Shown here one piece after another: positions 1 through 9,676 of a stretch of DNA of 64,000 nucleotides. Location: the NCBI RefSeq assembly GCF_030499515.1, contig NZ_JASTWJ010000001.1, forward strand, positions 6,676,001 to 6,740,000, read 5' to 3'. The notes under the pieces are model-generated. The model was not told where the DNA came from and made no database searches. It worked only from the letters and a program-made list of their open reading frames with translations. The translations under genes were made by a program, and so were the position numbers. This DNA comes from Streptomyces sp. DT2A-34 (GTDB lineage: Bacteria > Actinomycetota > Actinomycetes > Streptomycetales > Streptomycetaceae). The number at the start of each line of letters is the position of its first letter. Position 1 is the first letter of the stretch.

Positions 1-786
1 ACAGACCGCGATGTGATGGCGCGAGCACGGCTCGCAGATGTCGGGGCTCGTGTCCGTGGCACGGATCTTGATGGTGGTGGTCTGTCCGCAGATGCCGCAT
101 GGGCGCGTCGGCCGTTCGTAGCAGCGGGGGCAGATCGGGCCGGCGTCTGTGATGGTGCTGGCGCGGGCGACGGTGCCGCAGTGGACGCAGGAGCGTTTGG
201 GGCGAGGGCTACAGGAGGAACAGAGGTTCGTGCCGTCCGGGCGCCGGCTGGTGGGACGAAGTCGCTGGCAGCGGTCGCACTGACGGTGGTTGACGGGGTC
301 CTTCTGGAAGCAGGAGCGGCAGACCGGGCCGTCTGCCGTACGACTGTGGATGCGAGTTTGACGTTCGCATCGGGTGCATTGCTGAAGGCGGTCACGTTCG
401 ACGCACCAGTTACAGAGACGCCCGACGGGCGAGTTGCGAGGCAACGGGTCGTCGGTGCGTCCGCAGAGTGCGCAGGCGAGCCTGGTGACGGCGAAGCCTG
501 CCGCAGCCAGTTCCAGCAGGAGCCTGGGAAGAGCTGCCGGGCTGTGAGATTTCGGTGCGGTGAGCGCGTCAGGGTGTTCGGCCAGGTGGGCTGCCAAAGC
601 TCGGGCCGGTCGAGGCTCCCAGGCGTTGGCTGTCTCCAGGATGCGCTGAGCGTCGCTGGAGGTGAGTTGTGATCCGGCAACGGCCTGGACGCGTCCTATC
701 AAGTCGGTTCTGCATCGTGCCAGTTCGGCCCGGTTGCGGCGCACCCTCGTGTTGGCCCGGCTGGGCCGGCTCACTGGAGCGCTCAC
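1..786 (-). CDS. Multi-zinc-ribbon protein of integrase module (3' end off window)
   Basis: Translating the minus strand from a GTG at 786 gives 262 codons with no stop before the window edge, so the C-terminus is missing. The GTG overlaps the stop of the XRE gene (GTGA, 4 bp), which implies translational coupling. Residues 1-95 are basic and helical. From about residue 105 there are ten CxxC knuckles (105/108, 125/128, 137/140, 156/159, 170/173, 189/192, 200/203, 219/222, 230/233, 251/254), enough for five tandem zinc ribbons. That cysteine spacing is strong evidence for a real gene. Nucleic-acid binding or a role in recombination or replication of the element is inference from its place behind an integrase and an HTH protein. 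I cannot name the family. Confidence 0.8.
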   Translation of the reverse strand, partial: MSAPVSRPSRANTRVRRNRAELARCRTDLIGRVQAVAGSQLTSSDAQRILETANAWEPRPARALAAHLAEHPDALTAPKSHSPAALPRLLLELAAAGFAVTRLACALCGRTDDPLPRNSPVGRLCNWCVERDRLQQCTRCERQTRIHSRTADGPVCRSCFQKDPVNHRQCDRCQRLRPTSRRPDGTNLCSSCSPRPKRSCVHCGTVARASTITDAGPICPRCYERPTRPCGICGQTTTIKIRATDTSPDICEPCSRHHIAVC

Positions 787-1109
787 GTACCTGGGCGGCG
801 GACGACCGTCCGGCGCGGTTGCGTGGGCGGGGCGACGTCGGAGTCACCGCCAGCGGTCTTACGGACCTGAACGTTGACGACTTCGGGCTTGATGAGGTCG
901 TTGGGTGTGCAGTCGAGGATGTCGCAGAGGGCCACCAGGGTGTCCATGCTCATGCGCTGCGGGGCCTGGGTGACCAGGCGGTAGACCTGTTCGCGCGAGA
1001 GCTGGATTCCGCGTTCGGCGAGCAGGGGAACCAGGTCGGTAGTCTGGAACATGCCGCGTTCGGCCATCAGCTGACGCAGCTGCCAGTGGTATCCCATCTT
1101 CTTGATCAC
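783..1109 (-). CDS. Small XRE-type HTH transcriptional regulator
   Basis: The 108-aa protein starts at a GTG whose GTGA overlaps the integrase stop by 4 bp. An upstream in-frame extension exists but runs antisense to no plausible protein and through the integrase gene. Residues about 20-75 form a lambda-repressor-like HTH (LSREQVYRLVTQAPQRMSM is the helix-turn-helix core, then DTLVALCDILDCTPNDLI, the typical end of the XRE fold). The tail is basic and disordered. It is the middle gene of an integrase / XRE / zinc-ribbon operon. It probably regulates that module; the target is unknown. Confidence 0.88.
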   Translation of the reverse strand: MIKKMGYHWQLRQLMAERGMFQTTDLVPLLAERGIQLSREQVYRLVTQAPQRMSMDTLVALCDILDCTPNDLIKPEVVNVQVRKTAGGDSDVAPPTQPRRTVVRRPGT

Positions 1110-2221
1110 GTGGTCACGTCCCAGACGTCGCCCAGCCGGTTCTTCAACGCCGCCTCCAGCAGGTTGTTGCGGTACTCGTTCGACACTCCCATATAGATCG
1201 CCGTCGTGGATGCGTGAGAGTGCCCGACCTGCTCTTGGACGAATCGTGCCGGATATCCGAACTCGGTGAGATGGGTGATGTAGCTGTGGCGAAGGCAGTG
1301 CAGGTCCAGATCCGGATCCAGCCCGGCCGCCTCGCGCGCGGCGGTGAAGGCGGAGTTGATCGACCGAGGCGACAGGCGTCCCGCGCGCTCGGTGACCCAC
1401 AGTGCCGGGTGGCGTCCCGGGACCAGATGTGGGCGTATCTCGGCCTGCCAGTGCTTCAGGACCTCGACCACCCAGTCCATCTCCGGGACGGTCAGGACCA
1501 TCCGCCGCTTCGGCGGAGCACCCTTCGACGACTTGCCGAAGCGCACCATCATCGAGCCGAAGTTCCCGAAGTCCGGCGCTTGTCTGTTGCGCCGCAGGTC
1601 CACGAGGTCCAGACGCGACGCTTCGGTTCGCCGTATGCCGAAGGCGTAGACGGTTTTGATGACGGCCGCGTCCCGCATCGCTGTCAGGGCGCCCTTGCGT
1701 CCCTGTCCCCGGATCTTGGATGGCAGGGCGTCAGCGGCGTCGAACAGGGCCTGGACCTCGTCGTAGGTCAGCGGCCGGCGCCGAGGGTCTCCCTCGTACT
1801 CGACCGTGTGCATCACCGAGTTGCCTTCGTGGAAGACCTCTTGAGGCACCTCGCCGAACCGCTCTTCGCAGACCTTGAGCCAGTGGTAGCGACTGTCCCT
1901 CAGGTACTCGACGAAGAGACTGATGATGACTTCGTAGCCGCGGGCGGTCGACATCTGGATCGGCGTCTGGCCACCTCGCAAGTCTGCGATGAATGCCTCG
2001 CCCTCCGCTGGCGTCCACTGCCACGGATAGAGCCCGGTGAACTCCTCGAACCGCTCGATCAGCCGCCGCCGCGGGCCGATCGTCGAGCTCTTCAGAAAGC
2101 GAGCCGACTGCTGCCTCGCCCACCCATCGAGCATGGCCTTGAACACCGCGGCCGCCGGGTCCAGATGAACCACATTCCGGGCGAGGACAAGGGAGGCCGA
2201 ACCCGGCGCTGTCGCACTCAC
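1106..2221 (-). CDS. Tyrosine site-specific recombinase (integrase)
   Basis: A 371-aa phage-type integrase. Residues about 25-115 form the SAM-like core-binding domain. Residues about 150-355 form the catalytic domain, with R197 (FGIRRTE), H308xxR311 (LHCLRHSYITHL), H334 (QVGHSHAST) and nucleophile Y343 all present, so it looks active. The GTG start has only a weak ribosome site. It is first in a three-gene operon whose junctions both overlap by 4 bp. The neighbouring gene remnants and the duplicated pepN end suggest it took part in moving DNA at this locus. No tRNA gene or clear att core is visible nearby, so the target site is not established. Confidence 0.92.
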   Translation of the reverse strand: MSATAPGSASLVLARNVVHLDPAAAVFKAMLDGWARQQSARFLKSSTIGPRRRLIERFEEFTGLYPWQWTPAEGEAFIADLRGGQTPIQMSTARGYEVIISLFVEYLRDSRYHWLKVCEERFGEVPQEVFHEGNSVMHTVEYEGDPRRRPLTYDEVQALFDAADALPSKIRGQGRKGALTAMRDAAVIKTVYAFGIRRTEASRLDLVDLRRNRQAPDFGNFGSMMVRFGKSSKGAPPKRRMVLTVPEMDWVVEVLKHWQAEIRPHLVPGRHPALWVTERAGRLSPRSINSAFTAAREAAGLDPDLDLHCLRHSYITHLTEFGYPARFVQEQVGHSHASTTAIYMGVSNEYRNNLLEAALKNRLGDVWDVTT

Positions 2222-2230
2222 GCCGCTGTT

Positions 2231-2260
2231 GTATCAGGTGCATCATTGTTGAATCAATAC
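2231..2260. promoter_or_regulatory. Possible operator/promoter of the integrase operon
   Basis: An AT-rich island just upstream of the integrase GTG carries an imperfect inverted repeat (GTATCA at 2231 facing TCAATAC ending at 2260) around a near-palindromic TTGAATCAA. Its position suits control by the small XRE protein of the same operon. No consensus -10/-35 pair is convincing, so this is a weak call. Confidence 0.3.
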
Positions 2261-2349
2261 GCAGCAGCCCAGGTCAAGGCCATGCCGCTTCAACCGTTCC
2301 CTTTCCATCGACGCGCCGGAGCAGCCAAAATGGCGTCCTCACCACTAGA

Positions 2350-2587
2350 CGGAATGTTGCATCCAATGCAACTCATCCCGTTTGTCCACATCGACGCCCA
2401 CCCCATCCCGGCCAACCCTGCCAAGGGCGAGCCGGATCACCAGCACTTCGACTTCCGGTTCCTCTTCCGCACCTCGGCCGACGTGGTCGAACTGCAAACC
2501 GAGGAAGTCTCCGCCGCAGCTTGGCGCCACGCCGACACGATCGAGAACGAAACGCTTCGCAGCCGAGTACTTGCGGCGCTGCGCTGA
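2350..2587 (+). pseudogene. 3' remnant of a Nudix hydrolase gene
   Basis: The last ~78 codons of an open frame read like the C-terminal half of actinobacterial Nudix hydrolases (HIDAHPIPANPAKGEPDHQH, then a DFRFLFRT strand and an aromatic/EVSAAAW segment). The Nudix box and everything N-terminal to it are absent. Upstream lies the integrase promoter region. The sequence ends at a normal TGA (2585-2587). It is best read as a gene truncated when the integrase-bearing DNA joined here. Confidence 0.7.
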
Positions 2588-2887
2588 CGTGGGTCCTTTG
2601 CGATGAGGGCGCCCAGCGCAGCAGCACCGGGCGCCCCTGTCGACGTACGTAGGACGACCGTTACTGCTCCGCCGCCACGTCCGCGGCCTGCGCCTTCAGC
2701 GCCCGTTCCACGCCGCCCAGGACTCCGAGACGAGGCGTCGCGGGGCCGCGTTCGGTTCTGCCGACGACAGCCACGCGTCCGTCTTGCGCAGCGTCTCCTC
2801 GGAGACCTGGATCGCCGGGTAGAGGCCGATCGCGATCTTCCGGGCGATCTCGTCGGAGCGGGAGCCCCAGATGTCCTTGACGACCTC
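2571..2887. repeat. Divergent direct repeat, copy A (gene end + terminator + pepN 3' end)
   Basis: This stretch matches 5041-5341 in the same orientation, by eye about 85 percent. The match begins in the last codons of the upstream gene (both end Ala-Leu-Arg-stop), runs through a hairpin (GAGGGCGCCC at 2605, GGGCGCCCCT at 2629) and continues into the pepN 3' end. Similarity stops sharply at about 2887. The divergence is too high for a fresh local duplication. Confidence 0.8.
2661..2887 (-). pseudogene. Decayed duplicate of the pepN 3' end
   Basis: The minus strand encodes about 75 codons closely matching the end of the intact aminopeptidase N at 5119 (shared stretches such as QVSEETL, KTDAWLSSAEPNAA). 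A 1-base deletion near codon -25 shifts the frame. If corrected, it would read to the original TAA at 2661-2663. No N-terminal part is present. It is inert and useful only as a marker of recombination. Confidence 0.85.
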
Positions 2888-2915
2888 GCCGCCGAGGACT
2901 GGGTCTTCGGCGGAA

Positions 2916-3163
2916 GCGGGCCGTGGTCCGACGTCGCCCGGGGCGCGTGCGAGGCGGCCGGGTGGACGGCGATCCTGGCGATGGTGGAGGCGGGGATGGG
3001 GGTGGCGTTGGTGCCGCGGATGGTTGCGGTGGGGTCGTGATGCGGGAGCTGGGGGGAAGAGCGGCCCGTTCGGCATGTGGTGGCGGCCGTGCGTAGGGGT
3101 GGGGCGGATGCCCCGGTGGTGGGGAGGGCGTTGGAGGCGCTGCGGGGGGCGGCCGTCGGTTAG
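2916..3163 (+). pseudogene. 3' remnant of a LysR-family regulator
   Basis: Three consecutive frames read as the C-terminal effector domain of a LysR regulator: WTAILAMVEAGMGVALVPRM, then after a frameshift VVMREL, then after a second shift VRHVVAAVRRGGADAPVV to the TAG at 3161-3163. The N-terminal HTH is absent. Two indels plus the truncation make it a clear pseudogene. It abuts the pepN remnant, as expected at a recombination junction. Confidence 0.7.
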
Positions 3164-3309
3164 TCGAGCATGGCGATCCTTGTTCTGGCGTTCACGGGCG
3201 ACGGGACGGGATGTCGGTTCCCACTGGATCGCAGGGTGTCGAACCCTAGACTTCGGCAGTGAACGCCGACGCCGACTGGCCGTTGTGCGCCTCGCGGGGA
3301 GGAGATCGC

Positions 3310-5055
3310 ATGCAGGACCCTTCGGACTCGACGGAGATCGCCGAGCCTGAGGAGAACGGCCAGAGCGATACCGCCGACTCACCTGTTGTGGACGATCCGA
3401 CACCCGACTCGGACATCGACTCGGCGACGGCATCGACGGTTCTGGCGGAGGTGCTCCCAGGAGTTGCTGTCGTCTTCGGTGAGGTCCCGGCGGAACTCAA
3501 GCCCGATCTGATCGACTTCGGGCTCGTGTCGGCCGCCGACCGCAAGCAGATCTCCACTGTCCTCGCCTCGATCGGAAACACGGCGGCCGTGGCCGGCAAC
3601 CTCGGAAACGCATTCGCCGGCATGCAGGGGCTCTACAGGATCAACGACGCGACACAGGCCCTGCTGAGGGCCGGCGGAACGCTCGCCGTCAAGGACGGCG
3701 CGAACCTCGGAGCAGTGTTCCTCTCCGGTCGAATCGCTGGTCAGGCCCGCTTCATCCCGGTGACTGCGGTGAGCGCGGCGCAGACCGCGGCCGCGCTCGG
3801 GCCGGCGCTGGCCATGGTCGCCCTCCAGATGCAGCTGAGTGAGGTCACGAGCCTTGTCAGGACCAACATCGCGCTGACAAGCCAGGTACTCACAGCCATC
3901 CGCCACGAGCAGTGGGCCGAACTGACGGGGCTCGTTGCCACCGTCGATCGCGCAGTCGGCCAGGCGCGAGAGATCGAATCGGTCCCCACTTCCTTGTGGG
4001 ACAGCGTCGCGGGTAGTGGAGCGTCGCTGGACAAGCAGCTTGACGTCTACCGACAGAACGTCCGCCGCCACGTCGGGCAGATCGATCGGCCCGACACGCG
4101 TCGCCACCGTGAGTATCTTCAGACGAACACCGAGGCCATCGTCTTCGACGCCTACGCCCTCCTGTCCTCCGTCAAGGCCTGGACCGGGTATCAGGCGCTC
4201 CGCGCCGGAAGGGCGAGAGCCACTGGACGCGAAGACGCTCACGAGGCACGGCTCGTCGACGTCATCGCGCGTGACACTCGTGCGGAACTCGACTCCGCTC
4301 TCGCCGAGACGACGAGCCTCGTCGCCTCGCTGACGCGGGAGCTACGAATCATCGCCGAGCTCCCCGGACGCGAGACACTGGCACAGTCACTGACGGGGAA
4401 GCGGAGGGACTCGAAGGCGGCTCGCCAAACCTCCGCCCGTCTTCTGGAGGCGATCGAGCCTCTTGCCGATGCTCTCCGTCCGCCGGCCCCTCCGCTCAAG
4501 GCTCCGGACGTCGTCTGCGCACCTGAATCGCTGGATCTCGAGCCGAACCTTCGCGTCCTGCGATGGTTCCTCGAGGACGGCGAGACCCTACGCGTCCTCG
4601 GCTTCCCCGACCAGCTCGATGCCCTCGGTCCGATTTCCGCGATCCTCGGCGGAGCGAAGGAGAAGTTGGCGGCAGCGATGGACAAGGCTGGGGCAAAGAC
4701 ACTGGTCGCTGTCACGGATCGCCGCATCATCACGGCCAAGACGAACGCATTCCTTGAGCAAGGCGAGATTCGTCAAGTCATCCCTCTCGACCAAGTGCGA
4801 TATGTCCGTGCAGCGACCGCACAGGACAGAAGCGCGCGCTTGGTGATCGACCTCATCACGCGCGACGAGAGCATCCGGTGGCTCTTCCATGCTGACATCG
4901 ACAACACCCAAGTGGACGCGCTCGCCGCCGTACTTGCCGAGTCGATGACGATCCCGGACGCTGAACGCGATGAGCTTCAACGGCGGCGCTACGCCCCGAT
5001 CGAGGCGGGCAAGAAGAGCGAGAGCACTGGCACGAGGTCTTCGGCGTTGCGCTGA
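3310..5055 (+). CDS. Unrecognised 581-aa protein with C-terminal PH-like domain
   Basis: The ATG at 3310 is chosen because GGGGAGGAG lies just upstream; an earlier in-frame GTG lacks one. The acidic, disordered N-terminus (to about residue 45) is followed by Ala/Gly-rich helical segments (about 70-200) that could touch membrane. A long helical region (about 200-420) comes next. The C-terminal beta-rich domain (about 455-550; ALVAVTDRR-like start, here LVAVTDRRIITAK) resembles bacterial PH-like folds. Codon use is slightly less GC-biased than the neighbours. It is the only intact gene between the two pepN-end copies, so it is probable cargo. The function is unknown; a stress or defence role would be guesswork. 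Confidence 0.8.
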   Translation: MQDPSDSTEIAEPEENGQSDTADSPVVDDPTPDSDIDSATASTVLAEVLPGVAVVFGEVPAELKPDLIDFGLVSAADRKQISTVLASIGNTAAVAGNLGNAFAGMQGLYRINDATQALLRAGGTLAVKDGANLGAVFLSGRIAGQARFIPVTAVSAAQTAAALGPALAMVALQMQLSEVTSLVRTNIALTSQVLTAIRHEQWAELTGLVATVDRAVGQAREIESVPTSLWDSVAGSGASLDKQLDVYRQNVRRHVGQIDRPDTRRHREYLQTNTEAIVFDAYALLSSVKAWTGYQALRAGRARATGREDAHEARLVDVIARDTRAELDSALAETTSLVASLTRELRIIAELPGRETLAQSLTGKRRDSKAARQTSARLLEAIEPLADALRPPAPPLKAPDVVCAPESLDLEPNLRVLRWFLEDGETLRVLGFPDQLDALGPISAILGGAKEKLAAAMDKAGAKTLVAVTDRRIITAKTNAFLEQGEIRQVIPLDQVRYVRAATAQDRSARLVIDLITRDESIRWLFHADIDNTQVDALAAVLAESMTIPDAERDELQRRRYAPIEAGKKSESTGTRSSALR

Positions 5056-5345
5056 GGTGGACGAGGGCGCCCGGTGAAGCTGCGCCGGGCGCCCTCATCG
5101 ACGTACGTACGACGACCGTTACTGCTCCGCCGCCGCGTCCGCCGCCTGTGCCTTCAGCGCCCGCTCCACGCCCGCGCGGGACTCGGAGATCAGGCGTCGC
5201 AGGGCCGCGTTCGGCTCCGCCGAGGACAGCCAGGCGTCCGTCTTGCTCAGGGTCTCCTCGGAGACCTGGAGCGTCGGGTACAGGCCGACCGCGATCTGCT
5301 GGGCGATCTCGTGGGAGCGGGCGTCCCAGACGTCCTTGACCACCT
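5041..5345. repeat. Divergent direct repeat, copy B (intact pepN 3' end)
   Basis: Partner of the copy at 2571-2887. It covers the last codons of the 581-aa gene, the shared terminator and the 3' end of functional pepN. The similarity includes the last three codons of unrelated upstream genes, which suggests the crossover point lay within or beside that short stretch. Confidence 0.8.
5063..5096. terminator. Bidirectional hairpin terminator
   Basis: A perfect 12-bp stem (GAGGGCGCCCGG / CCGGGCGCCCTC) with a 10-nt loop lies between the convergent 581-aa gene and pepN. Streptomyces terminators often lack a U-tract, as here. Confidence 0.8.
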
Positions 5346-7695
5346 CGAAGAACTTGTCCGTGTAGGGGGCGAGGAGTTCGCGCTGGTCGGTCTGGACGAA
5401 GCCGCCGATGACCGCTTCCTGGAGGGCGTTGGGGAGCTTGTCGGAGTCGATGACCGACGACCAGGCCTCGGCCTTGGCCTCGGCGGTCGGGCGGGCGGCG
5501 CGGGCCGTGGCGGCGTGGCGCTCGCCGGCCGCCGTCTTGTCCCGCTCGTACTCGCCGGCGATCTCCGTCTCGTCGAAGCGGCCCACCGCCGCCAGGCGCT
5601 GGACGAACGCCCAGCGCAGCTCCGTGTCGACGGCCAGGCCCTCGATCGACTGGGAGCCGTCCAGCAGGGCCTCCAGGAGATCGAGTTGCTCGGGCGTGCG
5701 CGCCGTCGCAGCGAAGGCCCGCGCCCACGCCAGCTGGTGGTCGCTGCCCGCCACAGCCGAGCGCAGGTGGGCCAGCGTGGCGTCCGTCCAGCGGGTCAGC
5801 AGGGCCTCGCGGGCGGCCGGGTCGGCGTACAGCTCGATCGCGAGCTTCACCTGGCGCTGCAGCGACTGCACGACGCCGATGTCGGACTCCTTGCCGATGC
5901 CCGACAGGACAAGGGAGAGGTAGTCGCGGGTGGCGAGTTCCGCGTCGCGCGTCATGTCCCAGGACGACGCCCAGCACAGGGCCCGCGGGAGGGAGGCCTC
6001 GAAGTCGCCGAGGTGCTCGGTGACGAAGGCCAGGGACCGCTCGTCGAGGCGGACCTTCGCGTACGACAGGTCGTCGTCGTTGAGGAGGACCACGTCCGGG
6101 CGGCGCGTGCCCGACAGCTGCGGTACGGCGGTCAGTTCGCCGTCCACGTCCAGCTCGATGCGCTCCTCGCGCAGCAGCTTGCCGGTCGCGTCGTCGAGGT
6201 TGTACAGGCCGACCGCGATGCGGTGCGGGCGCAGCGTCGGCTCGCCCTTGGCGCCCGTCGGCAGTGCGGGGGCCTCCTGGCGGATCGCGAAGGACGTGAT
6301 CACGCCGTCGGCGTCCGTCTCGATCTCAGGGCGCAGGATGTTGATGCCCGCCGTCTCCAGCCACTGCTTCGACCACGCCTTCAGGTCGCGGCCGGAGGTC
6401 TCCTCCAGGGCGCCCAGCAGGTCGGACAGGCGGGTGTTGCCGAAGGCGTGGCGCTTGAAGTACGCCTGGACGCCCTGGAAGAACTCGTCCATGCCGACGT
6501 AGGCGACGAGCTGCTTGAGGACGGAGGCGCCCTTGGCGTAGGTGATGCCGTCGAAGTTGACGAGCACGTCGTCCAGGTCGCGGATCTCGGCCATGATCGG
6601 GTGGGTGGACGGCAGCTGGTCCTGGCGGTACGCCCACGTCTTCATCTGGTTGGCGAAGGTGGTCCAGGAGTGCGGCCAGCGCGACTCGGGCGCGTACGCC
6701 TGGCAGGCGATGGACGTGTACGTGGCGAACGACTCGTTCAGCCACAGGTCGTTCCACCACTCCATGGTGACCAGGTCGCCGAACCACATGTGGGCCAGCT
6801 CGTGCAGGATGGTCTCCGCGCGCGTCTCGTACGCCGCGTTCGTCACCTTGGACCGGAAGACGTACTGGTCGCGGATGGTCACCGCGCCCGCGTTCTCCAT
6901 CGCGCCCGCGTTGAACTCCGGCACGAACAGCTGGTCGTACTTCTTGAACGGGTACGCGTAGTCGAACTTCTCCTGGAACCAGTCGAAGCCCTGCCGGGTC
7001 ACCTCGAAGATCGCGTCCGAGTCGAGGTACTCGGCGAGCGAGGGCCGGCAGTAGATGCCGAGCGGCACGCTCTGCCCGTCCTTCTCGTAGACGCTGTGCA
7101 CGGAGTGGTACGGGCCGACGATGAGCGCCGTGATGTACGTCGAGATGCGCGGCGTCGGCTCGAAGGACCAGATGTTGTCCTTGGGCTCCGGGGTGGGCGA
7201 GTTGGAGATGACGGTCCAGCCGTCCGGCGCCTTCACGGTGAACTGGAAGGTGGCCTTCAGGTCGGGCTGCTCGAAGGACGCGAAGACGCGGCGGGCGTCC
7301 GGGACCTCGAACTGGGTGTAGAGGTAGGCCTGCTGGTCGACCGGGTCGACGAAGCGGTGCAGGCCCTCGCCGGTGTTGGTGTAGGCGCAGTCGGCCACGA
7401 CCCGCAGGACGTTGGGTCCCTCCAGCAGGCCGGACAGGGCGATCCGGGAGTCCTTGAAGACCTCGGCCGCATCGAGCGCGTCACCGTTGAGGGTCACCTC
7501 GTGGACGCTCGGGGCCACCAGGTCGATGAAGGATTCGGCGCCGTTTTCGGCGACGTCGAAGCGCACCGTGGTCACGGACCGGTAGGTGCCGCCCTCCTGC
7601 GCGCCGGAGAGGTCGAGATCGATCTCGTACGAGTCAACGGTGAGCAGCTTCGCCCGCTGCTGTGCCTCTTCGCGAGTCAGGTTTGTGCCAGGCAC
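5119..7695 (-). CDS. pepN: Aminopeptidase N (M1 metallopeptidase)
   Basis: An 858-aa cytosolic zinc aminopeptidase that removes N-terminal residues from peptides. The GTG at 7695 has GAGGAG upstream and gives the usual family N-terminus (PGTNLTREEA). The longer frame to 7809 overlaps the divergent gene. Substrate motif GAMEN is at about 264-268. Zinc site HELAH is at 298-302, with the third ligand Glu at about 321 (WLNESFAT). An ERAP1-like helical C-terminal domain follows, so it is full length. There is a second paralogue at 31057-33645 and a decayed 3' copy at 2661-2887. It is transcribed divergently from the DUF1203 gene. Confidence 0.97.
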   Translation of the reverse strand: MPGTNLTREEAQQRAKLLTVDSYEIDLDLSGAQEGGTYRSVTTVRFDVAENGAESFIDLVAPSVHEVTLNGDALDAAEVFKDSRIALSGLLEGPNVLRVVADCAYTNTGEGLHRFVDPVDQQAYLYTQFEVPDARRVFASFEQPDLKATFQFTVKAPDGWTVISNSPTPEPKDNIWSFEPTPRISTYITALIVGPYHSVHSVYEKDGQSVPLGIYCRPSLAEYLDSDAIFEVTRQGFDWFQEKFDYAYPFKKYDQLFVPEFNAGAMENAGAVTIRDQYVFRSKVTNAAYETRAETILHELAHMWFGDLVTMEWWNDLWLNESFATYTSIACQAYAPESRWPHSWTTFANQMKTWAYRQDQLPSTHPIMAEIRDLDDVLVNFDGITYAKGASVLKQLVAYVGMDEFFQGVQAYFKRHAFGNTRLSDLLGALEETSGRDLKAWSKQWLETAGINILRPEIETDADGVITSFAIRQEAPALPTGAKGEPTLRPHRIAVGLYNLDDATGKLLREERIELDVDGELTAVPQLSGTRRPDVVLLNDDDLSYAKVRLDERSLAFVTEHLGDFEASLPRALCWASSWDMTRDAELATRDYLSLVLSGIGKESDIGVVQSLQRQVKLAIELYADPAAREALLTRWTDATLAHLRSAVAGSDHQLAWARAFAATARTPEQLDLLEALLDGSQSIEGLAVDTELRWAFVQRLAAVGRFDETEIAGEYERDKTAAGERHAATARAARPTAEAKAEAWSSVIDSDKLPNALQEAVIGGFVQTDQRELLAPYTDKFFEVVKDVWDARSHEIAQQIAVGLYPTLQVSEETLSKTDAWLSSAEPNAALRRLISESRAGVERALKAQAADAAAEQ

Positions 7696-7807
7696 GCGGT
7701 CATCTCCTCGATATGTGTGGGTTGCGTCATCCTTCCACGGGACCTGCACGGAGCGCGATGTCCGTCTCCCGCCGGTGGGCGGGGCGGACGCGCGTGAGGC
7801 TGGGGAC

Positions 7808-8281
7808 ATGACGACGTACTTCGCACGCCCCGTCTCTCCGACAGCCCTGAAGGAGTTGCGCTCTGCTGACGATGCGGGGCGCCGAATGGTTCCCGTGACC
7901 GACGAGGAAGGCGGTTCGCCCTTGCGCTGCTGCCTGCGCCACAGCGCGCCCGGCGAGCGGATCGCCCTCGTCTCCTACGCCCCTCTGCGCCGCTGGGCGG
8001 CCGAGAGCGGGGCCGATCCGGGGGCGTACGACGAGCAGGGGCCGGTGTTCATCCACGCGGAGGAGTGCGGGGGCCCGGACGGGGACGCGCTGCCCTTCAC
8101 CAACGCCCACCGCACCGTCCGCCGTTACTCGGCCGACGGGCGCATCCTCGGGGGACGGCTCGTCGGGCCGGGGGCCTTGGGGGAGGCTTTCGCGGAGGCG
8201 TTCGCCGACCCCGCGGTGGCAGTCGTCCACGTGCGGGCCGTGGAATACGGGTGTTTCCTCTACGAGGTGCGCAGGGATTAG
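7808..8281 (+). CDS. DUF1203 domain-containing protein
   Basis: 157 aa, starting at the ATG at 7808. The layout matches DUF1203: a Cys pair (RCCLRH), a GERIALVSYAPL strand, and GPVFIHAEEC in the middle, ending with an EYGCFLYEVRR strand. The family has no established function. It lies 112 bp from divergent pepN and is followed by a strong terminator, so it is monocistronic. Cytosolic; no signal or membrane segment. Confidence 0.88.
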   Translation: MTTYFARPVSPTALKELRSADDAGRRMVPVTDEEGGSPLRCCLRHSAPGERIALVSYAPLRRWAAESGADPGAYDEQGPVFIHAEECGGPDGDALPFTNAHRTVRRYSADGRILGGRLVGPGALGEAFAEAFADPAVAVVHVRAVEYGCFLYEVRRD

Positions 8282-8298
8282 CCGAGGACCGCAACAAC

Positions 8299-8335
8299 AA
8301 AGGGGCGGCCACCGTTCAACGGTGGCCGCCCCTTC
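8299..8335. terminator. Bidirectional terminator
   Basis: A 16-bp GC-rich stem (AAGGGGCGGCCACCGTT with its complement) sits between the convergent DUF1203 gene and asd. T-rich flanks occur on both strands. Confidence 0.85.
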
Positions 8336-8351
8336 GACGTAGGTCCGGGCG

Positions 8352-9676
<1,325 letters not shown>

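Noticed and set aside
5074..7797. 907-aa open frame antisense to pepN
   Set aside because: Its composition (Val/Arg/Asp/Gly cycles) is the mirror of a high-GC gene; pepN on the other strand has every M1 motif. Similar long antisense frames over other genes were dropped for the same reason.
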